Shown piece by piece: positions 52,553-61,206 of a DNA stretch of 64,000 nt (the stretch's first letter is position 1; the number at the start of each line of letters is the position of its first letter). The DNA comes from Limisalsivibrio acetivorans (GTDB lineage Bacteria > Chrysiogenota > Deferribacteres > Deferribacterales > Geovibrionaceae). A program made the translations under genes and the position numbers. The DNA is taken from NCBI RefSeq assembly GCF_000421105.1, contig NZ_ATWF01000001.1, positions 2,243,407 through 2,307,406 on the forward strand, given 5' to 3'. The notes beneath the pieces are model-generated. The model was not told the origin of the DNA. It worked only from the letters and a program-made list of their open reading frames with translations, and ran no database searches.

Positions 52553-53223
52553 CCGTAAGCCTTCTTTGCAAGCTGAAACCACCGCACAGCCTCTTTGTTA
52601 TTCTGCTCCACGCCAAGTCCACCCTCATACATACAGCCAAGGTTGTAGAACGCCTCTGGGTAGGCCTGGGAAGCTGCTGCCCTGTACCATTTAACCGCCT
52701 CGTTGTAGTCCTTAAGTATTCCTCTGCCGGAGGCATACATAAGCCCCATTCTGTTCTGTGCGGGAGCGTAACCCTTCTCCGCCGATTTAAGAATTAGCTC
52801 AAAAGCTCTTTCGTCATCTCTTTCGACGTATTTTCCATGAAGGTAGAGCATGCCTACCCTGTACATGGACTCGGTATGCCCCTTCTCCGCCGCAGATAAG
52901 AGCCACTTAAGCCCGTGCATGGGGCGTTTGTCCACCCCTCTTCCACGCATGAGTATCTCCCCCGCCCTGTACTGCGCCTCGGGCAGGTTAAGTTTTGAGG
53001 CCATAAGGTACATCTTAAGTGCCTTGACCGGGGATTTAGGCAAACCCATACCGTTTTCGTGCATCATGCCTATGGCCATGAGTGCCTCTGCGGAACCCCT
53101 TTCGGCCAGCTCCACAAATATACGGTAAGCGAGACTGAAATTCTCCGCAGCCAGGGCATCTGCCCCTTTCTCTAGATTTGGTCCTTTGCCGAAGAGCCGG
53201 CTGAGCTTTTTCTTTATGTTCAT
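52549..53223 (-). CDS. Sel1-like repeat (TPR-type) protein
   Basis: The protein has 224 residues, apparently cytoplasmic. About five Sel1 repeats of 36 residues cover residues 25-220; each has the pattern A-x2-LG-x-MY-x2-G-x-GV-x-KD (GLMYASGRGILKDYNEAVKWY, NLGCMYEGGLGVEQN). Such proteins act as protein-interaction scaffolds. Its stop codon overlaps the stop of the convergent selenoprotein gene by four bases. Confidence 0.9.
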   Translation of the reverse strand: MNIKKKLSRLFGKGPNLEKGADALAAENFSLAYRIFVELAERGSAEALMAIGMMHENGMGLPKSPVKALKMYLMASKLNLPEAQYRAGEILMRGRGVDKRPMHGLKWLLSAAEKGHTESMYRVGMLYLHGKYVERDDERAFELILKSAEKGYAPAQNRMGLMYASGRGILKDYNEAVKWYRAAASQAYPEAFYNLGCMYEGGLGVEQNNKEAVRWFQLAKKAYG

Positions 53224-53357
53224 AATCCTCTGGTGTTATATAACACCGCAGTGTGTTACGGTACAAAAAATCTTTATTTTTTATGACATTTGATATACTA
53301 TCATACCTTTCTCTGTGCCTCGGGTGCACAGTTTTTTAATTGGCTAGGAGAGTTGAT

Positions 53358-53522
53358 ATGTCAGAGAAGGACGATCAGAAGATTCAGGCCGTAGAGATCA
53401 AATGTGTTAATTGTGACTACACTCAAATTATCTACCTCCCGAAGGAACAGCCCGGAAGATGCCCGGAATGCGGCGGAGGAATGATCATTTCAGAAATTCT
53501 TGAAGAAGGGAAATCTTACTAG
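53358..53522 (+). CDS. Small zinc-ribbon protein
   Basis: The protein has 54 residues. Two knuckles, CVNCDY and CPECGG (C-x2-C ... C-x2-C, 21 residues apart), form a zinc ribbon (rubredoxin-like). ATG 53358 has GGAG seven bases upstream. It is followed after 13 bases by the amino-acid ABC transporter genes and may share their transcript. The role is unknown; nucleic-acid binding or a regulatory function is possible. Confidence 0.82.
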   Translation: MSEKDDQKIQAVEIKCVNCDYTQIIYLPKEQPGRCPECGGGMIISEILEEGKSY

Positions 53523-53535
53523 GAGGAAATAGACT

Positions 53536-54345
53536 ATGAAAAAGCTGCTTACAATCATAGCGGTAATGGCTTTCTGTGTTTCCGCTGCGTTCGCCAACAG
53601 CAACGATCTTTGGGAGGAGTCAACCCTCAACCAGATCATGAAAAGGGGTGAGCTCAGGGTAGGTCTCGAGGCTGGCTATATGCCCTTCGAGCTTAAGAAC
53701 AAAAAAGGCGAGATCGTCGGTTTCGACGTAGATATCGCCAAGCGCATGGCAAAGGATATGGGTGTTAAGCTCAACCTTGTGAACACCGCATGGGACGGTA
53801 TCATACCCTCACTTCTCACAAAGAAGTTCGACATTATTATGTCTGGTATGACTATTACCCCCCAGCGTAACCTTCAGGTTAACTTCTGCGATCCCTATAT
53901 CGTAGTTGGTCAGACAATCCTTATCCGTGAGGATCTTAAGGACGAGATTAAGAGCTACAGAGACCTAAACGACCCCAAGTACACCGTATCGACAAAGCTT
54001 GGTGTTACAGCGGAGAAGGCCACTAAGAGATACATATCCAAGGCTAAGCTCAGACTCTTTGAGACAGAGCAGGAAGCAGTTATGGAAGTTGTTAACGGCA
54101 AGGCGGATGCCTTCGTATACGACCTTCCCTATTCAGCCTCCTACTACTCCGAGAATCCCAAGAACCTTGTTTTCCTCGATGAGCCCTTCACCTACGAGCC
54201 CCTCGCATGGGCAATTAGAAAAGGTGATCCGGACTTTATGAACTGGCTGAACAACTTCCTTGCACAGATCAAGGGTGACGGCTTCTACGATAAAGTCTAC
54301 AAGAAATGGTTCCTCAGCAACAGCTGGCTGAAGGACATCCAGTAA
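53536..54345 (+). CDS. Polar amino-acid ABC transporter, periplasmic binding protein
   Basis: The protein has 269 residues with a signal peptide (about 1-20, SAAFAN). SBP_bac_3 elements are GELRVGLEAGYMPFELKNKKGEIVGFDVDIAKRMA (quoted in part: GFDVDIAKRMA), NTAWDGIIPSLLTKKFDIIMSGM and VVNGKADAFVYDLPYS. Ligand residues Arg (TPQRN) and Asp (YDLP) fit an amino-acid ligand. AGGAGG precedes the ATG. It is first of a binding protein-permease-ATPase set, separated from the permease by a hairpin at 54357-54378. Confidence 0.92.
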   Translation: MKKLLTIIAVMAFCVSAAFANSNDLWEESTLNQIMKRGELRVGLEAGYMPFELKNKKGEIVGFDVDIAKRMAKDMGVKLNLVNTAWDGIIPSLLTKKFDIIMSGMTITPQRNLQVNFCDPYIVVGQTILIREDLKDEIKSYRDLNDPKYTVSTKLGVTAEKATKRYISKAKLRLFETEQEAVMEVVNGKADAFVYDLPYSASYYSENPKNLVFLDEPFTYEPLAWAIRKGDPDFMNWLNNFLAQIKGDGFYDKVYKKWFLSNSWLKDIQ

Positions 54346-54356
54346 AAGATTAATAA

Positions 54357-54378
54357 AGGGGGCTCGAAAGGGCCCCCT
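54357..54378 (+). terminator. Hairpin between binding protein and permease genes
   Basis: AGGGGGC/GCCCCCT stem, eight-base loop containing CGAAA, no T tract. It is located 12 bases after the binding-protein stop. It probably blocks 3' exonucleases or causes partial termination, giving more binding protein than membrane subunits, as at 18916-18940. Confidence 0.65.
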
Positions 54379-54435
54379 CAGTAATTTAGAGCCCTTGTTG
54401 CAGGGCTGAATTCCATAGACAAAGGAGCTGATAAT

Positions 54436-55380
54436 TTGTCTGCCAAACAGAAAAATCTAATCTGGAACCTGGTACTTGCGGCCTTTCTTCTTGGGCTTTG
54501 TGTAAGCGTTTACACAGCCTCCAAGAATATCGACTACATATGGCGCTGGCACAGAGTTCCCAAGTATATCCTCTACATGGCCAATGAAGAGGTCCGGGCC
54601 CCCTTCGACGGAACAGCCGTAATAGAGAAGGGGAGGATCATCGTTGAACCCGACATGGGGGGGGACCCTTTTGTTGTTGAGGAGCCGGGTAAAACAAACC
54701 TGAGCGACGGTGATCTCGTTTTCGAGGGGGATGTTGTCTCCTCCACAAAGAGTCTCAAGATGGGGCCTTTGCTTACGGGGCTTCTTGTAACCCTGTGGAT
54801 ATCGATCGTCTCGATATTCTTTGCGATTATAATAGGTGTGTTCACCGGTCTTGCCAGGGTATCCAGAAACCCTGCATTTAAAAAGCTGTCGATTCTGTAC
54901 GTGGAGCTCATCAGGGGTACACCTCTCCTTGTACAGATTTTCATATTCTATTTCTTTATCGGAACCGTACTCCAGCTTGAACGTATGACTGCGGGTATTG
55001 CGGCACTGGCGGTGTTTGCCGGTGCTTATATTGCGGAGATCGTCCGGGCGGGTATCCAGTCTATCCCCAAGGGGCAGATGGAGGCGGCGAGAAGTCTCGG
55101 CATGAGCTATCCGAAGGCGATGATGTATGTTGTTCTTCCCCAGGCGATTAAACGTACGCTGCCACCCATGGCGGGTCAGTTTATCTCCCTGATTAAGGAC
55201 TCATCCCTTGTGTCTGTTATCTCTATTACAGACCTTACGAAATCTGGAAGGGAGGCCGTCGCCTCGACATTCAGTCCATTCGAGATATGGTTCACAGTAG
55301 CGCTGATGTATCTGGTGCTCACATCGGGTCTTTCGGTGCTTGTGCAGAAACTTGAAAGAAATATGGCACGGAGCGACTGA
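54436..55380 (+). CDS. Polar amino-acid ABC transporter permease with an unusual N-terminal insertion
   Basis: The protein has 314 residues. The core (about 110-310) is a HisM/GlnP-type permease with [18 protein letters not shown], the ATPase-contact EAA loop [23 protein letters not shown], and SVISITDL. Between the first membrane helix (about 10-28) and the core lies an extra, probably periplasmic, soluble segment of about 75 residues ([20 protein letters not shown]) absent from ordinary members of about 220 residues. The start is TTG with GGAG eight bases upstream. The ATPase gene follows after one base. Confidence 0.9.
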   Translation: MSAKQKNLIWNLVLAAFLLGLCVSVYTASKNIDYIWRWHRVPKYILYMANEEVRAPFDGTAVIEKGRIIVEPDMGGDPFVVEEPGKTNLSDGDLVFEGDVVSSTKSLKMGPLLTGLLVTLWISIVSIFFAIIIGVFTGLARVSRNPAFKKLSILYVELIRGTPLLVQIFIFYFFIGTVLQLERMTAGIAALAVFAGAYIAEIVRAGIQSIPKGQMEAARSLGMSYPKAMMYVVLPQAIKRTLPPMAGQFISLIKDSSLVSVISITDLTKSGREAVASTFSPFEIWFTVALMYLVLTSGLSVLVQKLERNMARSD

Positions 55381-55381
55381 T

Positions 55382-56116
55382 ATGGATTTGATGATAGAAG
55401 CAAGAGACGTTGTAAAAACCTTCCCCAATGGTGTGCAGGCGCTTAAGGGCGTGGATCTGGACGTAGGCAGGGGAGAGGTGGTGGTTATCATCGGACCCTC
55501 CGGTTCGGGGAAGTCCACGATGCTTAGAACGCTGAACCTGCTGGAAGAGGTTACCTCCGGCGAGGTTAAGGTGGACGGGATGGACCTTACCCATCCTAAA
55601 ACCAATATAAACAAGATGCGTGAGAACGTGGGGATGGTGTTCCAGCAGTTCAACCTGTTCCCCCATAAAACGGTTCTCGGCAATATAACCATGTCCCCCA
55701 TGAAGGTGAAGAAGGTTGCCAAAAACGAGGCTGTGGAGATAGCGGAACAGCTCCTCGAGAAGGTGGGGCTTTCGGATAAGCGTGACAGCTACCCCTCCCA
55801 GCTATCCGGCGGACAGCAGCAGAGGGTTGCCATCGCCAGAGCACTGGCCATGCGCCCCCATGTTATGCTTTTTGACGAGCCCACCAGCGCCCTCGACCCC
55901 GAGATGATCGGCGAGGTGCTTGATGTTATGAAAACCCTCGCAAAGGAGGGGATGACCATGGTTGTTGTTACCCACGAAATGGGGTTCGCCCGTGAGGTTG
56001 CGGACAGGATCGTTTTTATGGATGAAGGGCTTAAGCTCGAGGAGAATACACCCTCGGAGATATACAACAATCCCCAGAACGAGCGCCTGCAGAAGTTCCT
56101 CAGCCAGATCCTCTAA
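55382..56116 (+). CDS. Polar amino-acid ABC transporter ATP-binding protein (GlnQ type)
   Basis: The protein has 244 residues. Walker A is [18 protein letters not shown], the Q-loop is [14 protein letters not shown], the signature is [17 protein letters not shown], Walker B is [15 protein letters not shown], and the switch His is in [15 protein letters not shown]. All match polar amino-acid importers. ATG 55382 follows the permease stop by one base. Confidence 0.95.
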   Translation: MDLMIEARDVVKTFPNGVQALKGVDLDVGRGEVVVIIGPSGSGKSTMLRTLNLLEEVTSGEVKVDGMDLTHPKTNINKMRENVGMVFQQFNLFPHKTVLGNITMSPMKVKKVAKNEAVEIAEQLLEKVGLSDKRDSYPSQLSGGQQQRVAIARALAMRPHVMLFDEPTSALDPEMIGEVLDVMKTLAKEGMTMVVVTHEMGFAREVADRIVFMDEGLKLEENTPSEIYNNPQNERLQKFLSQIL

Positions 56117-56141
56117 AAGGGGACTGACTGGGACGGTTCAG

Positions 56142-56222
56142 ATGGGAGCAAGATGTGCCCGATGCCCGAGTAACTGTAGTCATGATGAAAACTTCGGTTT
56201 GTGTATAACCCTGAATGGTTAA
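56142..56222 (+). CDS. Candidate 26-residue Cys-rich peptide
   Basis: ATG with GGGACGG five bases upstream opens a short frame beginning MGARCARCPSNCSHDENFG, with C-x2-C-x3-C-x8-C spacing, ending 43 bases before the transporter operon terminator. Cysteine density is far above chance and could bind a metal, but the frame is too short to be confident. It would be the last cistron of the ABC transporter mRNA. Confidence 0.3.
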   Translation: MGARCARCPSNCSHDENFGLCITLNG

Positions 56223-56265
56223 ACATTGTAACCGAGCTAACAGAATTAATATATAACCAACCATA

Positions 56266-56296
56266 GGGCACAGCTTAACGGCTGTGCCCTTTTTTA
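56266..56296 (+). terminator. Rho-independent terminator of the amino-acid ABC transporter operon
   Basis: Nine-pair stem GGGCACAGC/GCTGTGCCC (56266-56289) with a six-base loop and seven T residues. The T tract touches the stop codon of the convergent mltB gene. Confidence 0.93.
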
Positions 56297-57274
56297 TCTC
56301 CTGCCGTATTCGATGTGCTTGCTTAGTATGGTTACGGCCATGGCGTAGTTAATGCTGTGGTTGTAGCGGGTTATGGCATAGAAGTTCTGGAATACAATCC
56401 AGTATTCACTCCCCCGTTTCTTCTCAAGTGTTATCAAAGCACCCTTGAGACTGGGGTCTACCCAGAGGGATGGGCGGATTCCGTTTCGTTCCATATCACG
56501 GACGCTGTATTTCGGTTTTATGCCTTTTCCGAGGAATTTCTTGTAGCCGTTACCTCTGACGTATGCCTTTACAGCGATAGGCTTATTCCGCTCCCATCCA
56601 TGGTTCTTGAGGTATTTTGCGATGCTTCCGATGGCATCGGGCTTACTTCCGATTAGGTCCATATTACCGTTTCCGCCGAAATCCACGCCATACTTTGAGA
56701 CGTTGCTGGGCATAAACTGGGGTATGCCCACTGCGCCGGCGTAAGAGCTCAATACATCTGCTGGGTCGATGCCGTTTTTCCTCGAGAATACAAACAGATG
56801 CTCCAGTTCACCTTTGAAGTATGCCGCTCTTCTGGGGTAATGGAAGGAGAGGGTGGCAAGGGCATCCAGAGCGCTGTGCTTGAGAACGTAGTCGCCGTAG
56901 TTCGTTTCGATACCGAGGATGGCGGCAATAACCTCTGATGTTACCCCGTATTTTACCTCCGCCCTGCGCAGGGTGTTCGGGTATTCCCTGTAAAACTTAA
57001 CTCCCCGCTCTTTTCGTTTGTCGGTTATCATTCGCTTTTTATATACATGCCACGGCGTCTTCTTAAGCTGGCGATCCATCAGTTCGATGGTTCGTTCCTT
57101 AAGCTCCGCCTCCTTCAGCTTTTCTATGATGTATGCGCTCTTAAAGCCGTGCTTCTGCTCCATATCGGAAGCAAATGTGCGCATTTCATCATTTATGGCA
57201 ACTGCATATGCGGTGGATGTCAGTGTTATTGCAAGGGCTGAGGCTGTGATAAGCCTTATAAGTGTTTGTCTCAT
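56294..57274 (-). CDS. mltB: Lytic murein transglycosylase, MltB family
   Basis: The protein has 326 residues. After a signal peptide (about 1-24, TSTAYA, no lipobox cysteine) an SLT_2/MltB domain follows with catalytic Glu123 in [42 protein letters not shown] (active-site Gln) and [23 protein letters not shown]. It cleaves peptidoglycan between MurNAc and GlcNAc with 1,6-anhydro product. ATG 57274 is chosen because the signal peptide begins there; an upstream in-frame codon at 57313 would add a charged stretch. There is no clear Shine-Dalgarno sequence. Confidence 0.92.
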   Translation of the reverse strand: MRQTLIRLITASALAITLTSTAYAVAINDEMRTFASDMEQKHGFKSAYIIEKLKEAELKERTIELMDRQLKKTPWHVYKKRMITDKRKERGVKFYREYPNTLRRAEVKYGVTSEVIAAILGIETNYGDYVLKHSALDALATLSFHYPRRAAYFKGELEHLFVFSRKNGIDPADVLSSYAGAVGIPQFMPSNVSKYGVDFGGNGNMDLIGSKPDAIGSIAKYLKNHGWERNKPIAVKAYVRGNGYKKFLGKGIKPKYSVRDMERNGIRPSLWVDPSLKGALITLEKKRGSEYWIVFQNFYAITRYNHSINYAMAVTILSKHIEYGRR

Positions 57275-57395
57275 AGATGAACTATCGGTCTTAAAGAGAT
57301 GCGAATCAAGCAAAAAAAATGTGAAGATTGTTCCTTATGTTGCAGGGGGCAAAGATAGCTTGCACTTTTCCTCCCGCTTCATTATTATACGCTCC

Positions 57396-58037
57396 ATGAT
57401 AGTTGCTCCTTCCGTATTAAGTGCGGATTTTTCAATACTTGGCGAAGAGATACGGGCCATCGACGAAGCTGGTGCGGACTGGATCCATCTCGATGTGATG
57501 GACGGTCAGTTCGTTCCGAATATAACCTTCGGCCCCCCTGTGATCAAGAAACTACGCAAGTGCACAGAGAAGCCCTTTGATGTGCATCTTATGATTACCG
57601 ATCCGGACAGGTATATTCAGGATTTCGCCGATGCCGGCTCAGACTGGATCACAGTCCATTACGAAGCCGCAACCCATCTGCACAGGACGGTTTCCCTCAT
57701 CCATGACCTCGGCAAGAAGGCGGGTGTCTCCCTTAACCCCCATACCCCTGCCTCGGTCCTTGAGGAGATTCTCCCCTTTGTGGACCTTGTCCTCGTTATG
57801 TCCGTTAACCCGGGCTTCGGCGGCCAGAAATTTATTGAGAGCAGCTTAAAAAAAGTGTCAAAGATTTGTGATATGGCTAAAACACTTCGCCCGGATCTTA
57901 TCATAGAAGTGGACGGCGGCGTGACCGACTCAAATGTGCAAATGCTTGCTGATGCAGGATGTAATGCGGTTGTGGCTGGAAGCTATGTCTTCAACTCCCC
58001 CTCCTACAGCGATGCTGTAGCCTCCCTCAAGGTTTGA
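57396..58037 (+). CDS. rpe: Ribulose-phosphate 3-epimerase
   Basis: The protein has 213 residues and a TIM barrel. [26 protein letters not shown] (metal-binding His/Asp), [20 protein letters not shown] and EVDGGV (second catalytic Asp) are complete. It interconverts ribulose 5-phosphate and xylulose 5-phosphate in the pentose phosphate/Calvin pathways. The true start is ATG 57396; a much longer in-frame extension to 57018 runs antisense through mltB and is not credible. It diverges from mltB. Confidence 0.95.
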   Translation: MIVAPSVLSADFSILGEEIRAIDEAGADWIHLDVMDGQFVPNITFGPPVIKKLRKCTEKPFDVHLMITDPDRYIQDFADAGSDWITVHYEAATHLHRTVSLIHDLGKKAGVSLNPHTPASVLEEILPFVDLVLVMSVNPGFGGQKFIESSLKKVSKICDMAKTLRPDLIIEVDGGVTDSNVQMLADAGCNAVVAGSYVFNSPSYSDAVASLKV

Positions 58038-58057
58038 ATGCTCTTTTTCCGGTATTC

Positions 58058-58087
58058 TTGATAGCTCTTCTTCCACTATGTTATAAT
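58058..58087 (+). promoter_or_regulatory. Sigma-70-type promoter after rpe
   Basis: TTGATA (58058-58063), 18-base spacer, perfect TATAAT (58082-58087). Transcription would start near 58094, giving a leader of about 220 bases before the response regulator gene. Confidence 0.65.
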
Positions 58088-58093
58088 AATTTA

Positions 58094-58314
58094 CTCTGGC
58101 AAATGCTGGATGAATATTTATTGTGGTTAGGGCGTTTGTGAGCATGTGTGCACAGTCTTCCGGTCCTGGGAGGGGCGGTTAATCTGTGCTTTGTCTGCTT
58201 TACGGCGGTGCTGTAAAGCTTTTAATGTAGTGCGCCGGGCTTGGGCTCCTTCGGATATTCCCGGAAAAGAAAGCCCCCTGAAAGTGTTCTACCAATGATT
58301 TATGGAGGCGTAAT
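58094..58314 (+). ncRNA. Structured leader or small RNA candidate
   Basis: About 220 bases of non-coding sequence between a strong promoter and the response regulator ATG. Visible helices: GCACAG/CTGTGC closing a GC-rich arm (TTCC/GGGAG inside), GCTTTAC/GTAAAGC (58196-58220 region) followed by TTTTAATG, and GGGCTT/AAGCCC around the CCTTCGG loop (58237-58275 region). No known riboswitch, 6S or SRP signature was recognised. It may be a cis-regulatory leader of the downstream genes or a stand-alone RNA. Confidence 0.35.
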
Positions 58315-58680
58315 ATGGCTCATTCGATTCTTGTAGTGGATGATGAATCTGACATCCGACTTCTTTACAAAACAGAGCTTGAGGATCAGGGTTTTAAGGT
58401 TTTCGAGGCCGCGGGGAGTGAGGAGTGCTTCCCTATACTCGAAAAAGAGAATATTGATGTAATCCTGCTTGATATCAAGCTTAAGGGTGAGAGCGGAATC
58501 GATATACTCCAGGAGATAACAAAGAAGCACAAGGGTCTTAAGACGATCCTTGCGACAGCTTACAGTGCGTATCAGGATGATTTCTCCACATGGCTTGCCG
58601 ATGGATACTGGGTTAAATCCCCATCGGATCTGGACAGCCTTGTGGGTGAGATAAACAAGGTTCTCCAGAAGAGCAAATAA
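58315..58680 (+). CDS. Single-domain response regulator
   Basis: The protein has 121 residues and a receiver domain only: ILVVDDESDIRLLY (acidic pocket), phospho-acceptor Asp53 (VILLDIKLKGESGID), Thr81 (ILATAY) and Lys101 (YWVKSPSD). It resembles Spo0F/DivK-type phosphorelay intermediates. GGAGGCG precedes the ATG. The sugar-nucleotide gene follows after 25 bases, so regulation of glucan or sugar-nucleotide metabolism may be involved; no kinase is adjacent. Confidence 0.92.
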   Translation: MAHSILVVDDESDIRLLYKTELEDQGFKVFEAAGSEECFPILEKENIDVILLDIKLKGESGIDILQEITKKHKGLKTILATAYSAYQDDFSTWLADGYWVKSPSDLDSLVGEINKVLQKSK

Positions 58681-58705
58681 GACGATTTAGAGAGGATATT
58701 TTATT

Positions 58706-61204
58706 ATGAAGGCAGTGGTTATGGCCGGCGGATTCGGTACACGGATTCAGCCCCTTACTTCCAGCGTACCGAAACCGATGATACCGGTTATGAACAAACC
58801 TATGATGGAGTATATTATCGAGTCCCTCAAAGAGGCAGGAATTGTGGACATCGTTATACTCCTTTATTTCAAGCCTGAGATTATTAAGGAATACTTCGGC
58901 GACGGGAGCGACAGAGGGGTTAATATAACCTATGTTCTCCCCGATGACGACTACGGAACTGCAGGTGCTGTAAAGCAGGCGGAGGAGTTCCTGGACGAGA
59001 AGTTCATCATCGTCAGCGGCGATCTTATTACTGATTTCAGCATACAGGAGATAATCGGCTATCACGATGTAAAGAACTCCAAAGCGACAATTACGCTTAC
59101 CTCCGTACCGGATCCCCTCCAGTTCGGAGTGGTTATCACAGACAAGGATGGACAGATCGTCCGCTTCCTTGAGAAACCGGGCTGGGGTGAGGTTTTCAGC
59201 GATACCATCAATACAGGTATATACGTTTTCGAGCCTGAAGTGCTTAAGTATATACCAGACAACGCTAATTTCGACTTTTCCAAGGATCTTTTTCCCAAGC
59301 TCATGTCTGCGGGTATCAACATATACGGCTACAACGCCAAAGGATACTGGCGGGATGTGGGCAACCCCGATTCATACCGTGCTGCGCTCCATGAGATCAT
59401 TAACGGAGAGGTGGAGCTCAATTATGACGGTGAGCTCGCCGAAAAGGATGGGGCAAGGGTGTTCCTTGGTAAAGACGTCCAGATAGACGATACGGCAAGC
59501 TTCGAAGGGCTTGTTATCCTTGGTGACGGCTGTCGAGTGGGCAAGGATGCAAAGCTTTCCAATATGGTGGCAGGTAAAAACTGTGTTATCGGTGCAGAAA
59601 CCTCTATTGAGGATTCCATCCTCTGGGATGAGGTGAAGACGGGGGAGAAATGCTCCCTCAAGAATGTGGTCCTGTGCAACCATGTCCTTCTCGGCAAGAA
59701 GGTTATGGGCGAGAGTGGCTGTATTATCGCCCAGGACACCGAGGTGGGGAACTACGTAATATTCGAAAAGGATGTAATGGTTTGGCCCAACAAACAGATA
59801 GAGGAGAGCTCCATCGTGAGCAGCAACCTTATCTGGGGCGATAAATGGAAGAAGTCCATCTTCGAAGGTGGGAAGGTAAGCGCCAGAACGAATGTGGAGA
59901 TGTCGCCGGAGCTTGCCGCAAAGCTCGGTTCAGCCCTTGGAAGCCAGCTCCCCGCAGGTTCCCGTGTTCTCTTGAGCCGTGACTACCACAGAGGCTCCCG
60001 AATGCTTAAGCGGTGCTTTCTCGGAGGCCTTCTCTCCACGGGGGTTAATGTTACGGATATCCGTATGAGCCCCCTTCCGGTAATGTGCCACAAGCTGAGC
60101 ATGTTCGGCGAGGTTGCGGGTGTCTATTTCCGCCAGTCACAGAGTGATTCCACCCATACGGAGGTACTCTTCTTCGATGAGCATGGAACACCCATCGACT
60201 CCGGTATGGAGAAGAGTGTTGAGCGTATCTTCTTCCGGGAGAACTTCCGCAGGGCGGCCCATGAGGAGATAGGTGAGATATACGAACAGCACATGGTTAA
60301 GGACTTCTACCGTGAAAGCTTCCTTAAAACCCTTGATGTTAATCATATCCGTGCAAGGCGTTTCCAGCTCGTTGTGGACCTCATGAACGGTACAACGGAG
60401 AACATATACCCCGATCTCCTCAACCGGATGGGTGCGGAGTCGGTTATCCTGAACTCCTATCAGGATGAGATGAAGCTCTCCAAAACCATCCATCAGCACG
60501 AAAGCTCCCTTAAGGAGGTTTCGGACATTGTAAAGGTTAAGGAGGCTGATCTCGGCCTTATAATATACCCCCACGGCGAGAAAATAAGCATAATTACGGA
60601 CAAGGGCAGGGCCCTGCGGGGTGATTTTGCTCTGATGATGTTTATAAAACTGATAGATTTAACCATAAAGGAGAAGGTGAAGGTTTACCTCCCCGCATAT
60701 TCTCCCACCGTGCTCGACAGCGAGCTTAAGAACGTTGAGATAGTGCGCGGCAAAGTGACCGGCCTTAAGGTCGGCTACATGAGGAACTTCTACTTCTTCG
60801 GCAACCTCCAGCACAACTATATCTTCCTTGATAACGGCATACATGCCGATGCGATGTACTGTTCCGTTAAACTCCTTGAGATGCTGGCCAGGCTTAATCT
60901 CGGTATAAGCGAGGTGCTTAAGCTTGTTCCCGATTACTACTTTGTCCACAACGTGATCAACTGCCCCCTTGAGCTCAAGGGCTTTCTCATGCGCAAGATG
61001 AGCGAAGAGGCGATGGACAGGGATGCAAGCTTTCTGGACGGCATAAAGATTATTTTTGAGGACAGGGGTTGGGTCCATATGGTTCCCGATCAATACTCCC
61101 CCAACGTTCATGTTTACGTTGAAGCTATGGATGAAGAGACAGGAAAGGCGCTCCAGGAGGAGTACAAGGAGAAGATTCACAGCTGGCTGGAGAACCAGGA
61201 ATAG
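58706..61204 (+). CDS. Nucleotidyltransferase-phosphohexomutase fusion (mannose-1-phosphate guanylyltransferase type)
   Basis: The protein has 832 residues. Residues 1-245 are a sugar-1-phosphate nucleotidyltransferase with VVMAGGFGTRIQPLTSSVPKPMIPV, the catalytic Asp in VSGDLITDF, and FLEKPGWGEVFSDTINTGIY. Residues about 250-375 form a left-handed beta-helix (hexapeptide-like repeats). Residues 380-832 are a phosphohexomutase-like region in which the phosphoserine loop reads YFRQSQSDSTHTEVLFFD and the DGDGDR metal loop is replaced by LGLIIYPHGEK, so mutase activity is probably lost. Homologues of this architecture are annotated as GDP-mannose pyrophosphorylase/phosphomannomutase. GH57 genes follow, two bases apart. 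Confidence 0.88.
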   Translation: MKAVVMAGGFGTRIQPLTSSVPKPMIPVMNKPMMEYIIESLKEAGIVDIVILLYFKPEIIKEYFGDGSDRGVNITYVLPDDDYGTAGAVKQAEEFLDEKFIIVSGDLITDFSIQEIIGYHDVKNSKATITLTSVPDPLQFGVVITDKDGQIVRFLEKPGWGEVFSDTINTGIYVFEPEVLKYIPDNANFDFSKDLFPKLMSAGINIYGYNAKGYWRDVGNPDSYRAALHEIINGEVELNYDGELAEKDGARVFLGKDVQIDDTASFEGLVILGDGCRVGKDAKLSNMVAGKNCVIGAETSIEDSILWDEVKTGEKCSLKNVVLCNHVLLGKKVMGESGCIIAQDTEVGNYVIFEKDVMVWPNKQIEESSIVSSNLIWGDKWKKSIFEGGKVSARTNVEMSPELAAKLGSALGSQLPAGSRVLLSRDYHRGSRMLKRCFLGGLLSTGVNVTDIRMSPLPVMCHKLSMFGEVAGVYFRQSQSDSTHTEVLFFDEHGTPIDSGMEKSVERIFFRENFRRAAHEEIGEIYEQHMVKDFYRESFLKTLDVNHIRARRFQLVVDLMNGTTENIYPDLLNRMGAESVILNSYQDEMKLSKTIHQHESSLKEVSDIVKVKEADLGLIIYPHGEKISIITDKGRALRGDFALMMFIKLIDLTIKEKVKVYLPAYSPTVLDSELKNVEIVRGKVTGLKVGYMRNFYFFGNLQHNYIFLDNGIHADAMYCSVKLLEMLARLNLGISEVLKLVPDYYFVHNVINCPLELKGFLMRKMSEEAMDRDASFLDGIKIIFEDRGWVHMVPDQYSPNVHVYVEAMDEETGKALQEEYKEKIHSWLENQE

Positions 61205-61206
61205 TT

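Noticed and set aside
57018-57395. N-terminal extension of ribulose-phosphate epimerase
   Set aside because: The in-frame extension runs antisense through mltB. The epimerase family N-terminus ([12 protein letters not shown]) begins exactly at ATG 57396.
58094-58314. 6S RNA or SRP RNA
   Set aside because: No SRP apical GGAAG-type motif and no long paired arms closing a central bubble that pair the two ends of the segment; left as an unclassified structured leader.
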